From the NCBI GenBank assembly GCA_002050275.1, contig MWTB01000008.1, forward strand, positions 1 through 36,109: a stretch of DNA of 36,109 nucleotides, written 5' to 3'. Both the position numbers and the translations under genes were made by a program. Below the pieces are notes generated by a model that ran no database searches, had not been told where the DNA came from, and saw only the letters and a program-made list of their open reading frames with translations. Below are positions 6,976 through 15,633 of this stretch, piece by piece. The stretch is from Anaerolineae bacterium UTCFX1 (lineage in GTDB: Bacteria > Chloroflexota > Anaerolineae > Anaerolineales > Villigracilaceae). Every line of letters begins with the position of its first letter. Position 1 is the stretch's first letter.

Positions 6976-7578
6976 ATGTTGTTCATGATGGATTTAAATG
7001 CTTTCTATATTGCGTTTGCGGTTCTCGCGCTGGTTGTCGTTGGGGTATGGCTGAAAAGCAAAGATTCGTTTCTGGCGTTCTTCGCTTTTGTGTTTGGCGT
7101 CTATCTGATCGGGGTGATCAGCGTCGTTGTTTTTCCAATTCCAATTGGATACGACGTATCGGACTTCAAGCCGAACCTCAATCTGATTCCATTTAATTTT
7201 GGCGTTTGCGACCCGCGCTGGCGGGAGTTTTGCATTTGGCAAATCTATCAACAGAACTATCAGAATATCCTGCTCACAATTCCTTTCGGCTTTGGAATCA
7301 GCTTCATCGCGCGTATCAAGCCAAAGAATATTTTTTGGGTGGCGCTGGCTGTCGGCTTCACCTTTGAGTTTGTCCAACTCGTCATCTCTTTAATCGTCCG
7401 TAGTCCCTTCCGCGCTGTGGACATTAACGACCTGATCTTCAATGCCACTGGAGTTTTGCTTGGCTACGGGTTCTTCCGAATCTTTGGAGCAATTTATCTC
7501 CGTGTCGTTCAAAGTTGCCAAAGCCAGCCTAGTCATATCTTTGCCTACATCCATGATATAGTCCGCTCGCATCGCTGA
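6976..7578 (+). CDS. VanZ-like family membrane protein
   Basis: A 200-residue integral membrane protein with about five hydrophobic segments. The VanZ-like family pattern is visible: NLIPF after the second helix, NILLTIPFGFGI, GFTFEFVQL, and the signature RAVDINDLIFNATGVLLGY. VanZ of vancomycin operons lowers teicoplanin susceptibility by an unknown mechanism; for most homologues the role is unknown. Its place between aroC and aroKB, with GAGG (6965-6968) overlapping the aroC stop region, makes it part of the aromatic operon, but nothing in the sequence ties it to the pathway chemistry. Confidence 0.85.
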   Translation: MLFMMDLNAFYIAFAVLALVVVGVWLKSKDSFLAFFAFVFGVYLIGVISVVVFPIPIGYDVSDFKPNLNLIPFNFGVCDPRWREFCIWQIYQQNYQNILLTIPFGFGISFIARIKPKNIFWVALAVGFTFEFVQLVISLIVRSPFRAVDINDLIFNATGVLLGYGFFRIFGAIYLRVVQSCQSQPSHIFAYIHDIVRSHR

Positions 7579-7629
7579 CCACTTTCCACTTTCTATTTTC
7601 AATCCTATCTTTCTTCTTTCCTCTTTCGT
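7577..7629 (+). repeat. Pyrimidine-rich CACTTTCC repeat upstream of aroKB
   Basis: CCACTTTCCACTTTC, then a TCTTTCTTCTTTCCTC block, filling the gap between the VanZ-like gene and aroKB. It leaves aroKB without a Shine-Dalgarno sequence. Confidence 0.6.
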
Positions 7630-7632
7630 CAA

Positions 7633-9135
7633 ATGACACACATCTTCCTCTACGGACCGTCTGGCTCAGGAAAATCTACGATCGGGAGAATCGTTGCCCG
7701 CAGCCTCAAGCTTCCGTTCATTGACCTCGACCGTGTCATTGAAACGAATGCTGGCATGTCCATTCCGCAGATCATGGCACAGCAGGGCGAGTCGGCGTTT
7801 CGTGATTTGGAATCGGCGGCGTTGAAAGAAATTGTAGGTCACGCTTCCAGCGTGATAAAAATTATCGCCCTCGGCGGCGGCGCGTTGTTGCGCGAAGAAA
7901 ATCGCCAGGTTACGGAGAGTAACGGCAACGTGGTTGTGCTTACGGCAGAGTTGAACACACTTTTTGAAAGGCTCAACAAGAATTCGAATCATCGTCCATT
8001 GCTTGCAGGCGATCTGAAAACAAAACTTACAAACTTACTTGAGAAGCGCCGCGAACATTACGCGTCGTTCGCGTTGAAAATTCAAACGGAGAATAACTCC
8101 GCCAAACAAACCGCGCATCGGGTACAGATCGCTTTGGGGCGGCATCGTCTCTCCGCGATGGGCGAGTATGATGTGATTGTAGAACAAGTTGGTAACTTGC
8201 CCTATGGCGATATCATTGTCACCGACGAAAACGTGGCGAAACATCACCTCAAAAAATTCAACATCGAAAAATCCATCGTCATCCCTGCGGGCGAGGAACA
8301 TAAAAATCTCGAAACCGTTTCGCGCTTGTGGAATGCCTTTCTCGAAAACGGACTCGACCGCAAAAGCACGGTCATCGCCCTCGGCGGCGGCGTGATCGGC
8401 GACCTGACTGGATTCGCCGCTTCGACATACATGCGCGGCATTGATTGGATCGCCGTGCCGACGACTCTGCTCGCGATGGTGGATGCTTCCATCGGCGGGA
8501 AAACTGGATTCGACTTACCCGAAGGGAAAAACCTGATCGGTTCTTTCCACCCTCCCAAACTGGTTCTGGCTGACGTCAGCCTTTTGCGCACCCTCAGCGA
8601 CCGCGACCTGCGCTCTGGCATGGCGGAAGTGGTCAAGCACGGAATCATCGCCGACCCCGAATTGTTTGCATGGTGTTCGAATGGAATGGATTGGGTGAAA
8701 AATAATTTGGAAGAGATCGTCAAACGCGCGATGGCGGTGAAGATAAGAATCATCGAGGATGATCCGTACGAAAAAGGAATCCGCGCGGCGTTGAATCTAG
8801 GTCACACGGTGGGTCATGCGGTCGAACTCGTCAGCGGATTCACATTGAGTCACGGTGAGTCCGTTGCGATTGGGATGGTTGTCGAGGCGGCGTACGCGGT
8901 TCGAGTTGGAGCAGCAAGCCGAGGGTCGGATGAAGCGATTGAATCCACGTTATCGAAATTAGGACTGCCGACTCGAATCCCCGATGGAATGTCACATGAG
9001 GCGATCATCCGCGCGATGAGGGTGGATAAGAAGAGATTTGCAGGGGCGATCCGTTTTGCGCTGCCTGTAACGATCGGCAAGGTCGAATTAGTAGATGCGA
9101 CAGATTTAGAATCTGTCTTGGCGACTGAAACTTAA
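7633..9135 (+). CDS. aroKB: Bifunctional shikimate kinase / 3-dehydroquinate synthase
   Basis: One 500-residue polypeptide covers two pathway steps. Residues 1 to about 170 are shikimate kinase: P-loop GPSGSGKS (8-15), DLD (31-33) for Mg and shikimate, GESAFRDLE with Arg57, and LGGGALL (80-86). Residues about 178-500 are dehydroquinate synthase: GGGVIGDLTGF (251-261), YMRGIDWIAVPTTLLAMVDASIGGKTG, GMAEVVKHG with the family's metal Glu and catalytic Lys (about 332 and 335), and the metal-His segments GHTVGHAVE (390-398) and SHGES (406-410). Such AroKB fusions are known, for example in Thermotoga. All key residues appear present in both halves. The start codon lies in pyrimidine-rich repeat DNA without a Shine-Dalgarno. 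Confidence 0.96.
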   Translation: MTHIFLYGPSGSGKSTIGRIVARSLKLPFIDLDRVIETNAGMSIPQIMAQQGESAFRDLESAALKEIVGHASSVIKIIALGGGALLREENRQVTESNGNVVVLTAELNTLFERLNKNSNHRPLLAGDLKTKLTNLLEKRREHYASFALKIQTENNSAKQTAHRVQIALGRHRLSAMGEYDVIVEQVGNLPYGDIIVTDENVAKHHLKKFNIEKSIVIPAGEEHKNLETVSRLWNAFLENGLDRKSTVIALGGGVIGDLTGFAASTYMRGIDWIAVPTTLLAMVDASIGGKTGFDLPEGKNLIGSFHPPKLVLADVSLLRTLSDRDLRSGMAEVVKHGIIADPELFAWCSNGMDWVKNNLEEIVKRAMAVKIRIIEDDPYEKGIRAALNLGHTVGHAVELVSGFTLSHGESVAIGMVVEAAYAVRVGAASRGSDEAIESTLSKLGLPTRIPDGMSHEAIIRAMRVDKKRFAGAIRFALPVTIGKVELVDATDLESVLATET

Positions 9136-9181
9136 GCGGAGATTGTGGGTTAATAGGATTAAATTCTTCCAAGGAGAAAAC

Positions 9182-10036
9182 ATGTCTAAAACTGCGATTG
9201 TGACCGATAGCTCGGCGTATATCCCTGAGGAGATCTGTAAACAGTTAAATATTACAGTTGCTCCATTAGCTGTTATTTTTGGCAATGAGACGTTTCTCGA
9301 CGGGGTTACGATCACGCCGTCGGAATTTTATACGAGGCTGGCGACTTCGAAAGTGATGCCGTCCACTTCGCAAGCCACGCCCGCGGACATTCATAAAGCG
9401 TTTAGCGGCTTGCTTGAGCAAGGGTACGATGTGTTTGGCGCGTTCATTTCTGAGAAACTTTCCGGCACGCTGGCTTCGGCGCGACAGGCTTGCGACGAGT
9501 TAGCCTCCGCAAAGAATAAGATCGTTTTATTCGACAGCGAAAATACCGGCATGGCGTTGGGATTTCAGGTTATGGCGTTGGCGCGCGCGGCGGCAGACGG
9601 CGCTTCGCTGGCGGATTGTCAGAAATTAGCGGAAAAAGTTCGCCCCAATACCGGCGTCTTTTTTGTGGTGGAAACGCTTGAATTTCTACATCGCGGCGGG
9701 CGCATCGGCAGCGCGAAGCGTTTTATCGGCTCTATGCTGAACGTCAAGCCGATTCTGACCGTAGAAGGCGGCAAGGTGGAGCCGGCGGGCAGCGTTCGCA
9801 CAACTAAGAAGGCGCATGAGAAAGTGATCGAGTTGGTCGCGGAGAAATGCGCAGGACGGTCAAATATCCGTTTGGCGACATTACACGCCAATGCAGAGAC
9901 GAATGCGAGAGCCGCGCTGCAAGCTGCTTCAGAGAAATTGCATGCGGTCGAATCTGTTCTTTCGTCGGTCAGCCCGGCGATCGGCGCGCATACGGGACCT
10001 GGAACGGTCGGCTTGGCGTATTGTTTCGACGTGTAG
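9182..10036 (+). CDS. DegV family fatty-acid-binding protein
   Basis: 284-residue DegV/FakB-type protein; the family binds one fatty acid and, in Firmicutes, presents it to the kinase FakA. Visible family features: N-terminal TDSSAYIPEE, MPSTSQATPADI, SEKLSGTLASARQA, DSENTGMALGFQV, and LHRGGRIGSAKRFIGSMLNVKPIL. The ATG at 9182 follows AGGAG (9172-9176); a GTG at 9143 would add 13 unconserved residues. No fakA homologue is in the window. It sits 46 nt after aroKB and before aroQ, probably co-transcribed, with no obvious functional link to the pathway. Confidence 0.92.
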   Translation: MSKTAIVTDSSAYIPEEICKQLNITVAPLAVIFGNETFLDGVTITPSEFYTRLATSKVMPSTSQATPADIHKAFSGLLEQGYDVFGAFISEKLSGTLASARQACDELASAKNKIVLFDSENTGMALGFQVMALARAAADGASLADCQKLAEKVRPNTGVFFVVETLEFLHRGGRIGSAKRFIGSMLNVKPILTVEGGKVEPAGSVRTTKKAHEKVIELVAEKCAGRSNIRLATLHANAETNARAALQAASEKLHAVESVLSSVSPAIGAHTGPGTVGLAYCFDV

Positions 10037-10096
10037 GCATTTGTACGGAATAAGCAAAGTAGATTAGCGGCTTATCTGATATAAGCGGCGTTAATT

Positions 10097-10157
10097 CGTC
10101 CCGAAGACTGTGTTGGCATTTTGTAGCGTACGCACAATCTTCGGGACGATCTGTGCG
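10097..10157 (+). promoter_or_regulatory. Two competing hairpins in the aroQ leader
   Basis: Hairpin A pairs 10097-10112 with 10133-10148 (15 of 16 positions pair; 20-nt loop). Hairpin B pairs CGCACA (10131-10136) with TGTGCG (10152-10157), whose end touches the aroQ ribosome site GAGG (10157-10160). The CACA segment 10133-10136 is shared, so A and B exclude each other. There is no U-tract, so neither is a standard terminator. This resembles an RNA switch for aroQ translation, but no known riboswitch class is recognised. Confidence 0.45.
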
Positions 10158-10166
10158 AGGCTGAAG

Positions 10167-10592
10167 ATGAAAACCCTGATTCTGCACGGTCCAAACCTGA
10201 ATCTGCTCGGCGCGCGCGAGCCTGATGTGTACGGCTCGATGACGTTGGATGACATCAATGCGAGGTTGATTGAGTTGGGGAAAGAATTAGGCGCAGAAGT
10301 GAGATGCCTGCAATCGAATCGCGAGGGCGCATTGATTGACGCTTTGCACGACGCACGAATATGGGCGAACGGCGTAGTTTTTAACCCCGGCGGATTCACT
10401 CACACATCGGTTGCGTTACGAGACGCGATCAGCGCAATTCAAATCCCCGTGATCGAGGTTCATATTTCTAACGTGTATGCGCGCGAAGAGTTTCGGCATA
10501 TCTCTTTAATTTCAGCCGTGTGCGAAGGGAAGATCGCTGGGTTTGGGTGGAAGTCGTATGCGCTCGCGTTGCGCGCGCTAGTAGAGGGTTAG
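10167..10592 (+). CDS. aroQ: 3-dehydroquinate dehydratase, type II
   Basis: Dehydrates 3-dehydroquinate to 3-dehydroshikimate, the step otherwise missing from the operon. The 141-residue product shows all type II signatures: [17 protein letters not shown] with catalytic Tyr22, [36 protein letters not shown] with the catalytic His, and REEFRHIS. The ATG at 10167 follows GAGG with a 6-nt spacer; a GTG further upstream would run through the leader hairpin. The last four bases overlap the 3' end of pcrA on the other strand. Confidence 0.96.
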   Translation: MKTLILHGPNLNLLGAREPDVYGSMTLDDINARLIELGKELGAEVRCLQSNREGALIDALHDARIWANGVVFNPGGFTHTSVALRDAISAIQIPVIEVHISNVYAREEFRHISLISAVCEGKIAGFGWKSYALALRALVEG

Positions 10593-12805
10593 AGAATCTT
10601 TAGATTTGCCAGACTCGCCGATAATCTTTTTATTCCAACCGATTCAAAGACTACATCTACGATCTCGTCGTCGTCTTGAATCTTGCTGTCGAGGACGATG
10701 CCCGTGCCCCATGAAGGATGTTTGACGCGCGTTCCGGCGCGATATTCGGCTTCCCGCGTCTCTGCGGCTCTCCCTCCGGCAGAAGGGGGGTGAGGGGCAT
10801 GATGCGCCTGCCACTTTGTCTTAGGAACTTGCCCGCGTATGCTTGTCCTGAATGAAGAAGATGAAAGAGAGCGTCCCGTGCGCGTCTTGCCGTCGAGCAG
10901 ATTCGCCGGTACGTCGTCCAGGTAACGCGAGGGGAAAGTTTCTTCGCGCATGTTGCGTCCGCCGCGCTGGAGCGAACGAACGAGATATAGTCTGTCTTTA
11001 GCGCGTGTGATCCCCACATAAAAGAGACGGCGTTCTTCTTCCATTTGCTCGGGTTCGTCGAACGAACGACTGTGCGGAATGATGCCGTCATCCAGCCCAA
11101 CAATGAAGACCGCGCCATATTCCAGCCCTTTAGCGGCATGAAGCGTGAGCAGAGTGGGGGCGTTGTTGGCGGTGATAGTGTCTTGGTCGGCGACTAATGC
11201 AATATTTTCAAGAAACTCATCCATCGTGCGCGTGTCGTATTCCTGCGCAAGGCGCCGCAGCTCTTGCACGTTTTCCCAACGGTCGGCGTTCTCTTCCGAA
11301 TCGTCGTCTTTGATATAAGCCTGATAATTAATATCTTTGACGATCTGATCGAATAACGCGGAAACGGAGCCGTTTTGCGCGAGCGCGCGCCAGTTGACAA
11401 ACATGCCGCCAAAATCTGCCAGCGGAAGCGCGGCGCGCCCGGTGAAAAATTTGTAATACGGCGAATCCGAACCGCGCGCTAGGTCGAGCAAAATGCTGGA
11501 AGGCGGGACGTTATTTTGGCGGGCGGCGATGTGAAGCGTGGTTAACGTTTTTTCGCCCACGCCGCGCGGCGGCACGTTGATGATGCGGTCCAAGCTGGCT
11601 TCGTCGGCTGGGTTGTGGACGAGGCGCATAAAAGCGATCACATCTTTTACTTCGCGTCTTCCGTAAAACCGTTGCGCGCCGACCAATTTGTAAGGGAGCC
11701 GTGCCTGTAAAAAAGCTTCTTCAATTAAACGCGACATGGCGTTGGTGCGATACATTACGGCGCAATCGCGCGGCTCGAACTCGCCGGAGGCGACTAACTG
11801 CGCGATGGCGTCCACTACAAACGCGGCTTCGCCGTAATCATCTCGCGCTTCGTAGAAGAAGATTTTTTCGCCTGCGCCGCGATCGCTGAAGAGTTTTTTC
11901 TTGCGGCGGTTTTGGGCGCGGTCAATCACGCCCATAGCCGCGTCTAAGATATTTTGACGCGAGCGATAATTTTGTTCCAGCATAACGACGGTAGCGTCGC
12001 GGTAATCCTGCTCAAAACGGCGCACGTTGCGATAGTCTGCGCCGCGCCAGGCGTATACCGATTGGTCGGGGTCGCCCACGCAAAAAATATTTCCGTGATG
12101 AGATGAAAGTTGTTTTACCAACGCGTATTGCGCGCTGTTCGTGTCTTGAAACTCGTCCACTAAAACATGGCGGAAGCGCTGCGCGTATTTTTCGCGCACA
12201 GCCGGAACGTCTTCCAATAGGCGCGTGGCGTATAACAGAATATCGTCAAAATCCACTGCGTTCATAGAAACCAATCGTTTTTGATATTCGGCATAGACGC
12301 GCTTGACGACTTCGTCGCGATAGACGTTGGTCGGGTAATCATCCGGCAAGATCAACTCGTTTTTAGCGCGGGAGATTGAAGCGTGGACGCTGGATGCGCG
12401 ATACAACTTCTCGTTCAGGTTAAACTCCTTGATGATCGTTTTGATGATCCTTTCCTGGTCATCAGAATCGAAAATCACAAAATTTGATTCGATGGGCAAA
12501 TGCTCGGCTTCTCTCCTTAAAATGCGCGCGCAGATCGAATGAAACGTGCCGATCATCATGCCTTCGAGCGCTTGTTCATTCAACAGCGCTTTTACGCGCT
12601 CTTGCATTTCCTTGGCGGCTTTGTTCGTAAAGGTGACGGCGAGGATCTGCCACGGGCGCACGCCCTGATCCGCAATTAAGTAGGCGATGCGCTGCGTGAG
12701 TACGCGCGTCTTTCCGGACCCTGGTCCGGCTACGACCAGAACAGGTCCGTCTCCCGCTGTGACGGCGGCGCGTTGCTGAGGATTGAGTTTATCGAGAAAA
12801 GACAT
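10589..12805 (-). CDS. pcrA: ATP-dependent DNA helicase PcrA/UvrD (SF1A)
   Basis: 738-residue 3'-5' helicase for nucleotide excision repair and transcription-replication conflict. Motifs in order: Walker A AGPGSGKT (26-33), Walker B DEFQDTN (217-223), [12 protein letters not shown] (244-255), [40 protein letters not shown], and [15 protein letters not shown]. The C-terminus, [14 protein letters not shown] to the end, is the Tudor-like domain that in PcrA contacts RNA polymerase, which favours PcrA/UvrD over Rep. No Shine-Dalgarno is visible before the ATG. It may be transcribed from the mscL promoter, 164 nt after mscL. Confidence 0.96.
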   Translation of the reverse strand: MSFLDKLNPQQRAAVTAGDGPVLVVAGPGSGKTRVLTQRIAYLIADQGVRPWQILAVTFTNKAAKEMQERVKALLNEQALEGMMIGTFHSICARILRREAEHLPIESNFVIFDSDDQERIIKTIIKEFNLNEKLYRASSVHASISRAKNELILPDDYPTNVYRDEVVKRVYAEYQKRLVSMNAVDFDDILLYATRLLEDVPAVREKYAQRFRHVLVDEFQDTNSAQYALVKQLSSHHGNIFCVGDPDQSVYAWRGADYRNVRRFEQDYRDATVVMLEQNYRSRQNILDAAMGVIDRAQNRRKKKLFSDRGAGEKIFFYEARDDYGEAAFVVDAIAQLVASGEFEPRDCAVMYRTNAMSRLIEEAFLQARLPYKLVGAQRFYGRREVKDVIAFMRLVHNPADEASLDRIINVPPRGVGEKTLTTLHIAARQNNVPPSSILLDLARGSDSPYYKFFTGRAALPLADFGGMFVNWRALAQNGSVSALFDQIVKDINYQAYIKDDDSEENADRWENVQELRRLAQEYDTRTMDEFLENIALVADQDTITANNAPTLLTLHAAKGLEYGAVFIVGLDDGIIPHSRSFDEPEQMEEERRLFYVGITRAKDRLYLVRSLQRGGRNMREETFPSRYLDDVPANLLDGKTRTGRSLSSSSFRTSIRGQVPKTKWQAHHAPHPPSAGGRAAETREAEYRAGTRVKHPSWGTGIVLDSKIQDDDEIVDVVFESVGIKRLSASLANLKIL

Positions 12806-12911
12806 GAGCGCGAGGCAAGATAAGGGGTAAAGATGAAAGAGTGGAGATCATAAATTGACGGTTAAAGGTTGCGCATCGAATGTTGGGTAAGAAACGGAAG
12901 AGACAAGGCGG

Positions 12912-12948
12912 GCGTCTCGCAGGTTTTGATTCGCGACATGCGAGACGC
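12912..12948. repeat. REP-like palindrome between pcrA and mscL
   Basis: Perfect 10-bp inverted repeat GCGTCTCGCA / TGCGAGACGC (12912-12921 and 12939-12948) with a 17-nt spacer. No T-run follows on either strand, so it is not a standard terminator; it may be a dispersed palindromic element or a 3' stabiliser for mscL mRNA. Confidence 0.6.
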
Positions 12949-12969
12949 GTTGCTCGCCTGCCTGCTCGC

Positions 12970-13356
12970 TTACAATTGCGATGTGCAATTGGGGCAACGT
13001 TTGGCTTTCACAGAAATAGCGGTATCGCAATAAGGACATTCTTTTGTGGTCGGTTCTGCTGCGGGAACTGGCTTTTTCATGTTGTTCATTGCGCGCGCCA
13101 GCAGGAAGATGACAAAAGCGACAATGACAAAATCTACGACGGACTGAATGAAAGCGCCGTAATGGACGACCGCGTCTTTGACCGTGAAAGATAATTCGCT
13201 GAAATTAATTCCGCCGAGCAAAAGTCCGATGACCGGCATCAGTACATCGTTAACGAGCGAAGCGATGATCTTCCCGAATGCGCCGCCGATGATGACGGCG
13301 ATAGCGAGGTCCATTACATTGCCGCGCATGGTGAAATCTTTGAATTCTTTAAGCAT
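12970..13356 (-). CDS. mscL: Large-conductance mechanosensitive channel with C-terminal zinc ribbon
   Basis: 128-residue MscL, which releases osmolytes upon hypo-osmotic shock. N-terminal amphipathic segment [38 protein letters not shown] forms S1 and the pore helix TM1, followed by a short periplasmic loop (SELSFTVKD) and TM2 ([23 protein letters not shown]). Instead of ending in the usual cytoplasmic helix, it carries CPYC and CPNC pairs at the C-terminus, a zinc-ribbon tail. AGGAGG (13363-13368 on the plus-strand map) lies 6 nt from the ATG. Confidence 0.94.
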   Translation of the reverse strand: MLKEFKDFTMRGNVMDLAIAVIIGGAFGKIIASLVNDVLMPVIGLLLGGINFSELSFTVKDAVVHYGAFIQSVVDFVIVAFVIFLLARAMNNMKKPVPAAEPTTKECPYCDTAISVKAKRCPNCTSQL

Positions 13357-13392
13357 AAGAAACCTCCTGAGATAAACGCTGCGGATGGGAGT

Positions 13393-13421
13393 ATTCTACC
13401 TGCGTGAAATAACCGTGTCAA
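13393..13421 (-). promoter_or_regulatory. mscL promoter
   Basis: On the minus strand: TTGACA (13416-13421), a 17-nt spacer, TAGAAT (13393-13398). It faces away from the oppD-type promoter; both -35 boxes belong to an 11-bp inverted repeat. Confidence 0.75.
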
Positions 13422-13465
13422 CGAAATTTGAGGAAGCGCCGCCCGCTCTTATACTTTCGTTGACA
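13416..13465. promoter_or_regulatory. 11-bp inverted repeat spanning both divergent -35 boxes
   Basis: TGTCAACGAAA (13416-13426) and TTTCGTTGACA (13455-13465) are perfect inverted copies. Each includes the -35 hexamer plus five further conserved bases upstream of it, which suggests a shared operator or simply two similar extended -35 regions. Confidence 0.5.
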
Positions 13466-13487
13466 TCATTTGACAATTGAGTATAAT
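13460..13487 (+). promoter_or_regulatory. Promoter of ABC system 1
   Basis: Consensus TTGACA (13460-13465), 16-nt spacer, consensus TATAAT (13482-13487), giving a leader of about 50 nt before the ATG at 13545. Confidence 0.82.
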
Positions 13488-13544
13488 TCTCGCTTACGCC
13501 TCAAGATGGTATTCGAGACAATCCTCTACTTTTAAGGAATCTAC

Positions 13545-14537
13545 ATGCCGGATTATTTGCTTGATGTGCAGGGATTGGAAACAACGTTCAAGACGCCGGA
13601 AGGAACGATCCACGCGGTCAACGGCGTTTCGTTTGGCTTAAAGGAAGGGGAAACATTGGGGGTGGTTGGTGAAAGCGGTTGCGGCAAAAGCGTGACGATG
13701 CTTTCGATTTTAGGTTTGGTGCCGAACCCGCCCGGAGAGATCGTAGCCGGGTCGGCGAGCTTTGCCGGGCAAGACCTCCTCCAAATGTCTAGTTCGGAAA
13801 TCCGCCATGTTCGCGGCTCTCAGATCAGCATGATCTTTCAAGACCCGATGACGTCGTTGAATCCCGTGTTGACGATCGGCAGGCAGCTGGAAGAGCCGCT
13901 CATGCTGCATCTGAATATGACAAAGAAACAAGCGGAAGACCGCGCCGCCGAATTGCTGACCATGGTGGGAATCCCTAATGCGCGCGAACGGCTGAAGGAT
14001 TATCCGCATCAATATTCGGGCGGGATGCGTCAGCGCGTAATGATCGCCATGGCGCTTTCATGTTCTCCGCAAATTCTGATTGCCGACGAACCGACTACCG
14101 CTTTAGATGTGACCATTCAAGCGCAGATCGTGGATTTGGTCAAACGTTTGCGGCAAGAGTTAGGGATGGCGATCGTCTGGATCACTCACGATCTCGGCGT
14201 GGTGGCTGGGTTGGCGCAACGTATGTTGGTGATGTATGGCGGCTACGTCGTTGAAGAAGCCGAAGTAGGCGAGTTATATGCGAATCCTCAACATCCCTAT
14301 ACGCTTGGGCTGCTCAACAGCATTCCGCGGCTGGATCAAAAAGAGGGGAAGAAACTGTCTTCCATTGAAGGCTTACCGCCGGTGCTGTATGAGAAACCAA
14401 CGGCTTGTCCGTTTGCGCCGCGATGTAAATGGGCGATTGACCGTTGTTGGGTGGAGAACCCGCTGCTGGAAGATATTGGGAACGGACATCGTGTCGCTTG
14501 TTGGGTAGATACTAAAACTGGGAGAGCGCGATCATGA
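13545..14537 (+). CDS. Opp/Dpp ABC transporter ATP-binding protein, D type (system 1)
   Basis: 330-residue ATPase powering import of peptides or related solutes. Walker A GESGCGKS (42-49), Q-loop [11 protein letters not shown], signature SGGMRQR (158-164), Walker B LIADEP (178-183), H-loop His215, then the oligopeptide-transporter C-terminal domain with the four-Cys pattern [14 protein letters not shown]...C. SGGMRQR and [13 protein letters not shown] are typical of OppD/DppD. AAGGA (13534-13538) precedes the ATG. It overlaps the next gene by 4 nt (ATGA), indicating coupling to its F-type partner. Confidence 0.94.
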   Translation: MPDYLLDVQGLETTFKTPEGTIHAVNGVSFGLKEGETLGVVGESGCGKSVTMLSILGLVPNPPGEIVAGSASFAGQDLLQMSSSEIRHVRGSQISMIFQDPMTSLNPVLTIGRQLEEPLMLHLNMTKKQAEDRAAELLTMVGIPNARERLKDYPHQYSGGMRQRVMIAMALSCSPQILIADEPTTALDVTIQAQIVDLVKRLRQELGMAIVWITHDLGVVAGLAQRMLVMYGGYVVEEAEVGELYANPQHPYTLGLLNSIPRLDQKEGKKLSSIEGLPPVLYEKPTACPFAPRCKWAIDRCWVENPLLEDIGNGHRVACWVDTKTGRARS

Positions 14538-15526
14538 CCGTGAATAAAGAAGCGCTGTTGAACGTGGAAGACCTGACGATGCACTTTCCTATTTATAAAG
14601 GTTTGTTCCGTAAGCAGGTCGGAGCGGTGCACGCGGTGGATGGCGTTTCCTTCAACGTGTATAGAGGCGAGACGCTTGGCCTAGTGGGCGAGTCGGGGTG
14701 CGGTAAATCTACGACAGGCCGCGCGATTTTGCAACTGTATCATCCTACCAGAGGCACGGTAAATTTCGAGGGGCGTAATCTGGTTGAGATGAAAAAGGAA
14801 GAATTGCGGCATATGCGAAGAAAGATGCAAATGATCTTTCAAGACCCGTATGCCAGTTTGAATCCGCGCATGTCTGTAGGGGAAATTATCGGCGAACCGT
14901 TAAGCGTTCATAAAATCGCGAGCGGTAAGGAAGTTCAGGAACGCGTCGCGCGCTTGCTTGAGTTGGTGAGATTGAACCCATCGTTTGCAAGTCGTTATCC
15001 GCATGAATTTTCGGGTGGGCAGCGTCAACGCATTGGCATTGCCCGTGCGGTGGCGTTGCAACCGTCTTTTATCGTTTGCGATGAACCGATTTCGGCGTTG
15101 GATGTTTCCATTCAATCGCAGGTGGTGAATCTCTTGCAGGAATTGCAAGACCAATTTAATCTAACTTATCTTTTTATCGCGCACGATCTTTCCATGGTTC
15201 GTCATATTAGCGATCGCGTAGCGGTTATGTACCTTGGCGTGGTTATGGAACTGGCGGACAGCAACGCGCTCTATGACAACCCGCTGCATCCATATACTCA
15301 GGCTTTGTTGTCGGCGGTGCCGATACCGGACCCCGTTCTCGAGTCGAAGAGGAAGCGTATGCTCCTAGAGGGCGATGTGCCCTCGCCGGTCAACCCGCCG
15401 TCCGGGTGTCGTTTCCGCACTCGTTGTCCGATCGCCCAACCGATCTGCGCCGAACAACGTCCCGAATTCCGTGAGTTGAAGCCGGGTCACTTCGTGGCTT
15501 GTCACTTTGCCGAACGATTTATGTAG
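14534..15526 (+). CDS. Opp/Dpp ABC transporter ATP-binding protein, F type (system 1)
   Basis: 330-residue partner ATPase. Walker [10 protein letters not shown] (52-60), [19 protein letters not shown], signature SGGQRQR and [15 protein letters not shown], all typical of OppF/DppF, plus the C-terminal GCRFRTRCP...C cysteine region. It would form a heterodimer with the overlapping D-type ATPase and energise the two permeases encoded 2-4 kb downstream. Confidence 0.94.
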   Translation: MTVNKEALLNVEDLTMHFPIYKGLFRKQVGAVHAVDGVSFNVYRGETLGLVGESGCGKSTTGRAILQLYHPTRGTVNFEGRNLVEMKKEELRHMRRKMQMIFQDPYASLNPRMSVGEIIGEPLSVHKIASGKEVQERVARLLELVRLNPSFASRYPHEFSGGQRQRIGIARAVALQPSFIVCDEPISALDVSIQSQVVNLLQELQDQFNLTYLFIAHDLSMVRHISDRVAVMYLGVVMELADSNALYDNPLHPYTQALLSAVPIPDPVLESKRKRMLLEGDVPSPVNPPSGCRFRTRCPIAQPICAEQRPEFRELKPGHFVACHFAERFM

Positions 15527-15540
15527 TTATGACGACCTTT

Positions 15541-15553
15541 GAAAGGAGGTGAT
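15541..15553 (+). promoter_or_regulatory. Isolated perfect Shine-Dalgarno block upstream of binding protein 1
   Basis: GAAAGGAGGTGAT is complementary over 13 nt to the usual 16S rRNA 3' end, yet lies about 80 nt before the real start at 15634, which has its own GAGGAG. A 16-codon frame starts at ATG 15552 but only 2 nt after GGAGG. GAAAGGAGG is the core of the STAB-SD that stabilises Bacillus thuringiensis cry mRNAs; the same role here is inference. Confidence 0.5.
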
Positions 15554-15633
15554 GTCATTCGGGCTGCTTATATTAACCATCTCACTGTCGTATGTTTGTT
15601 AAACTATTTACTATATGTATGAGGAGAAGAAAG

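Noticed and set aside
10069..10086. GCTTAT / ATAAGC small palindrome after the DegV gene
   Set aside because: Only 6 bp, A/T-rich, no T-run; not enough to call a terminator or operator.
13416..13465. Inverted repeat as a transposon end
   Set aside because: No transposase, no target duplication; it coincides with two -35 boxes, so a promoter explanation is simpler.
13470..13475. A second TTGACA upstream of the ABC system 1 start
   Set aside because: It lies only 6 nt from the TATAAT box, so it cannot be the -35; the copy at 13460 has proper spacing.
15552..15602. 16-codon ORF after the isolated Shine-Dalgarno block
   Set aside because: The ATG is only 2 nt from GGAGG, the peptide (MSFGLLILTISLSYVC) has no recognisable feature, and the block more likely acts on the mRNA itself.
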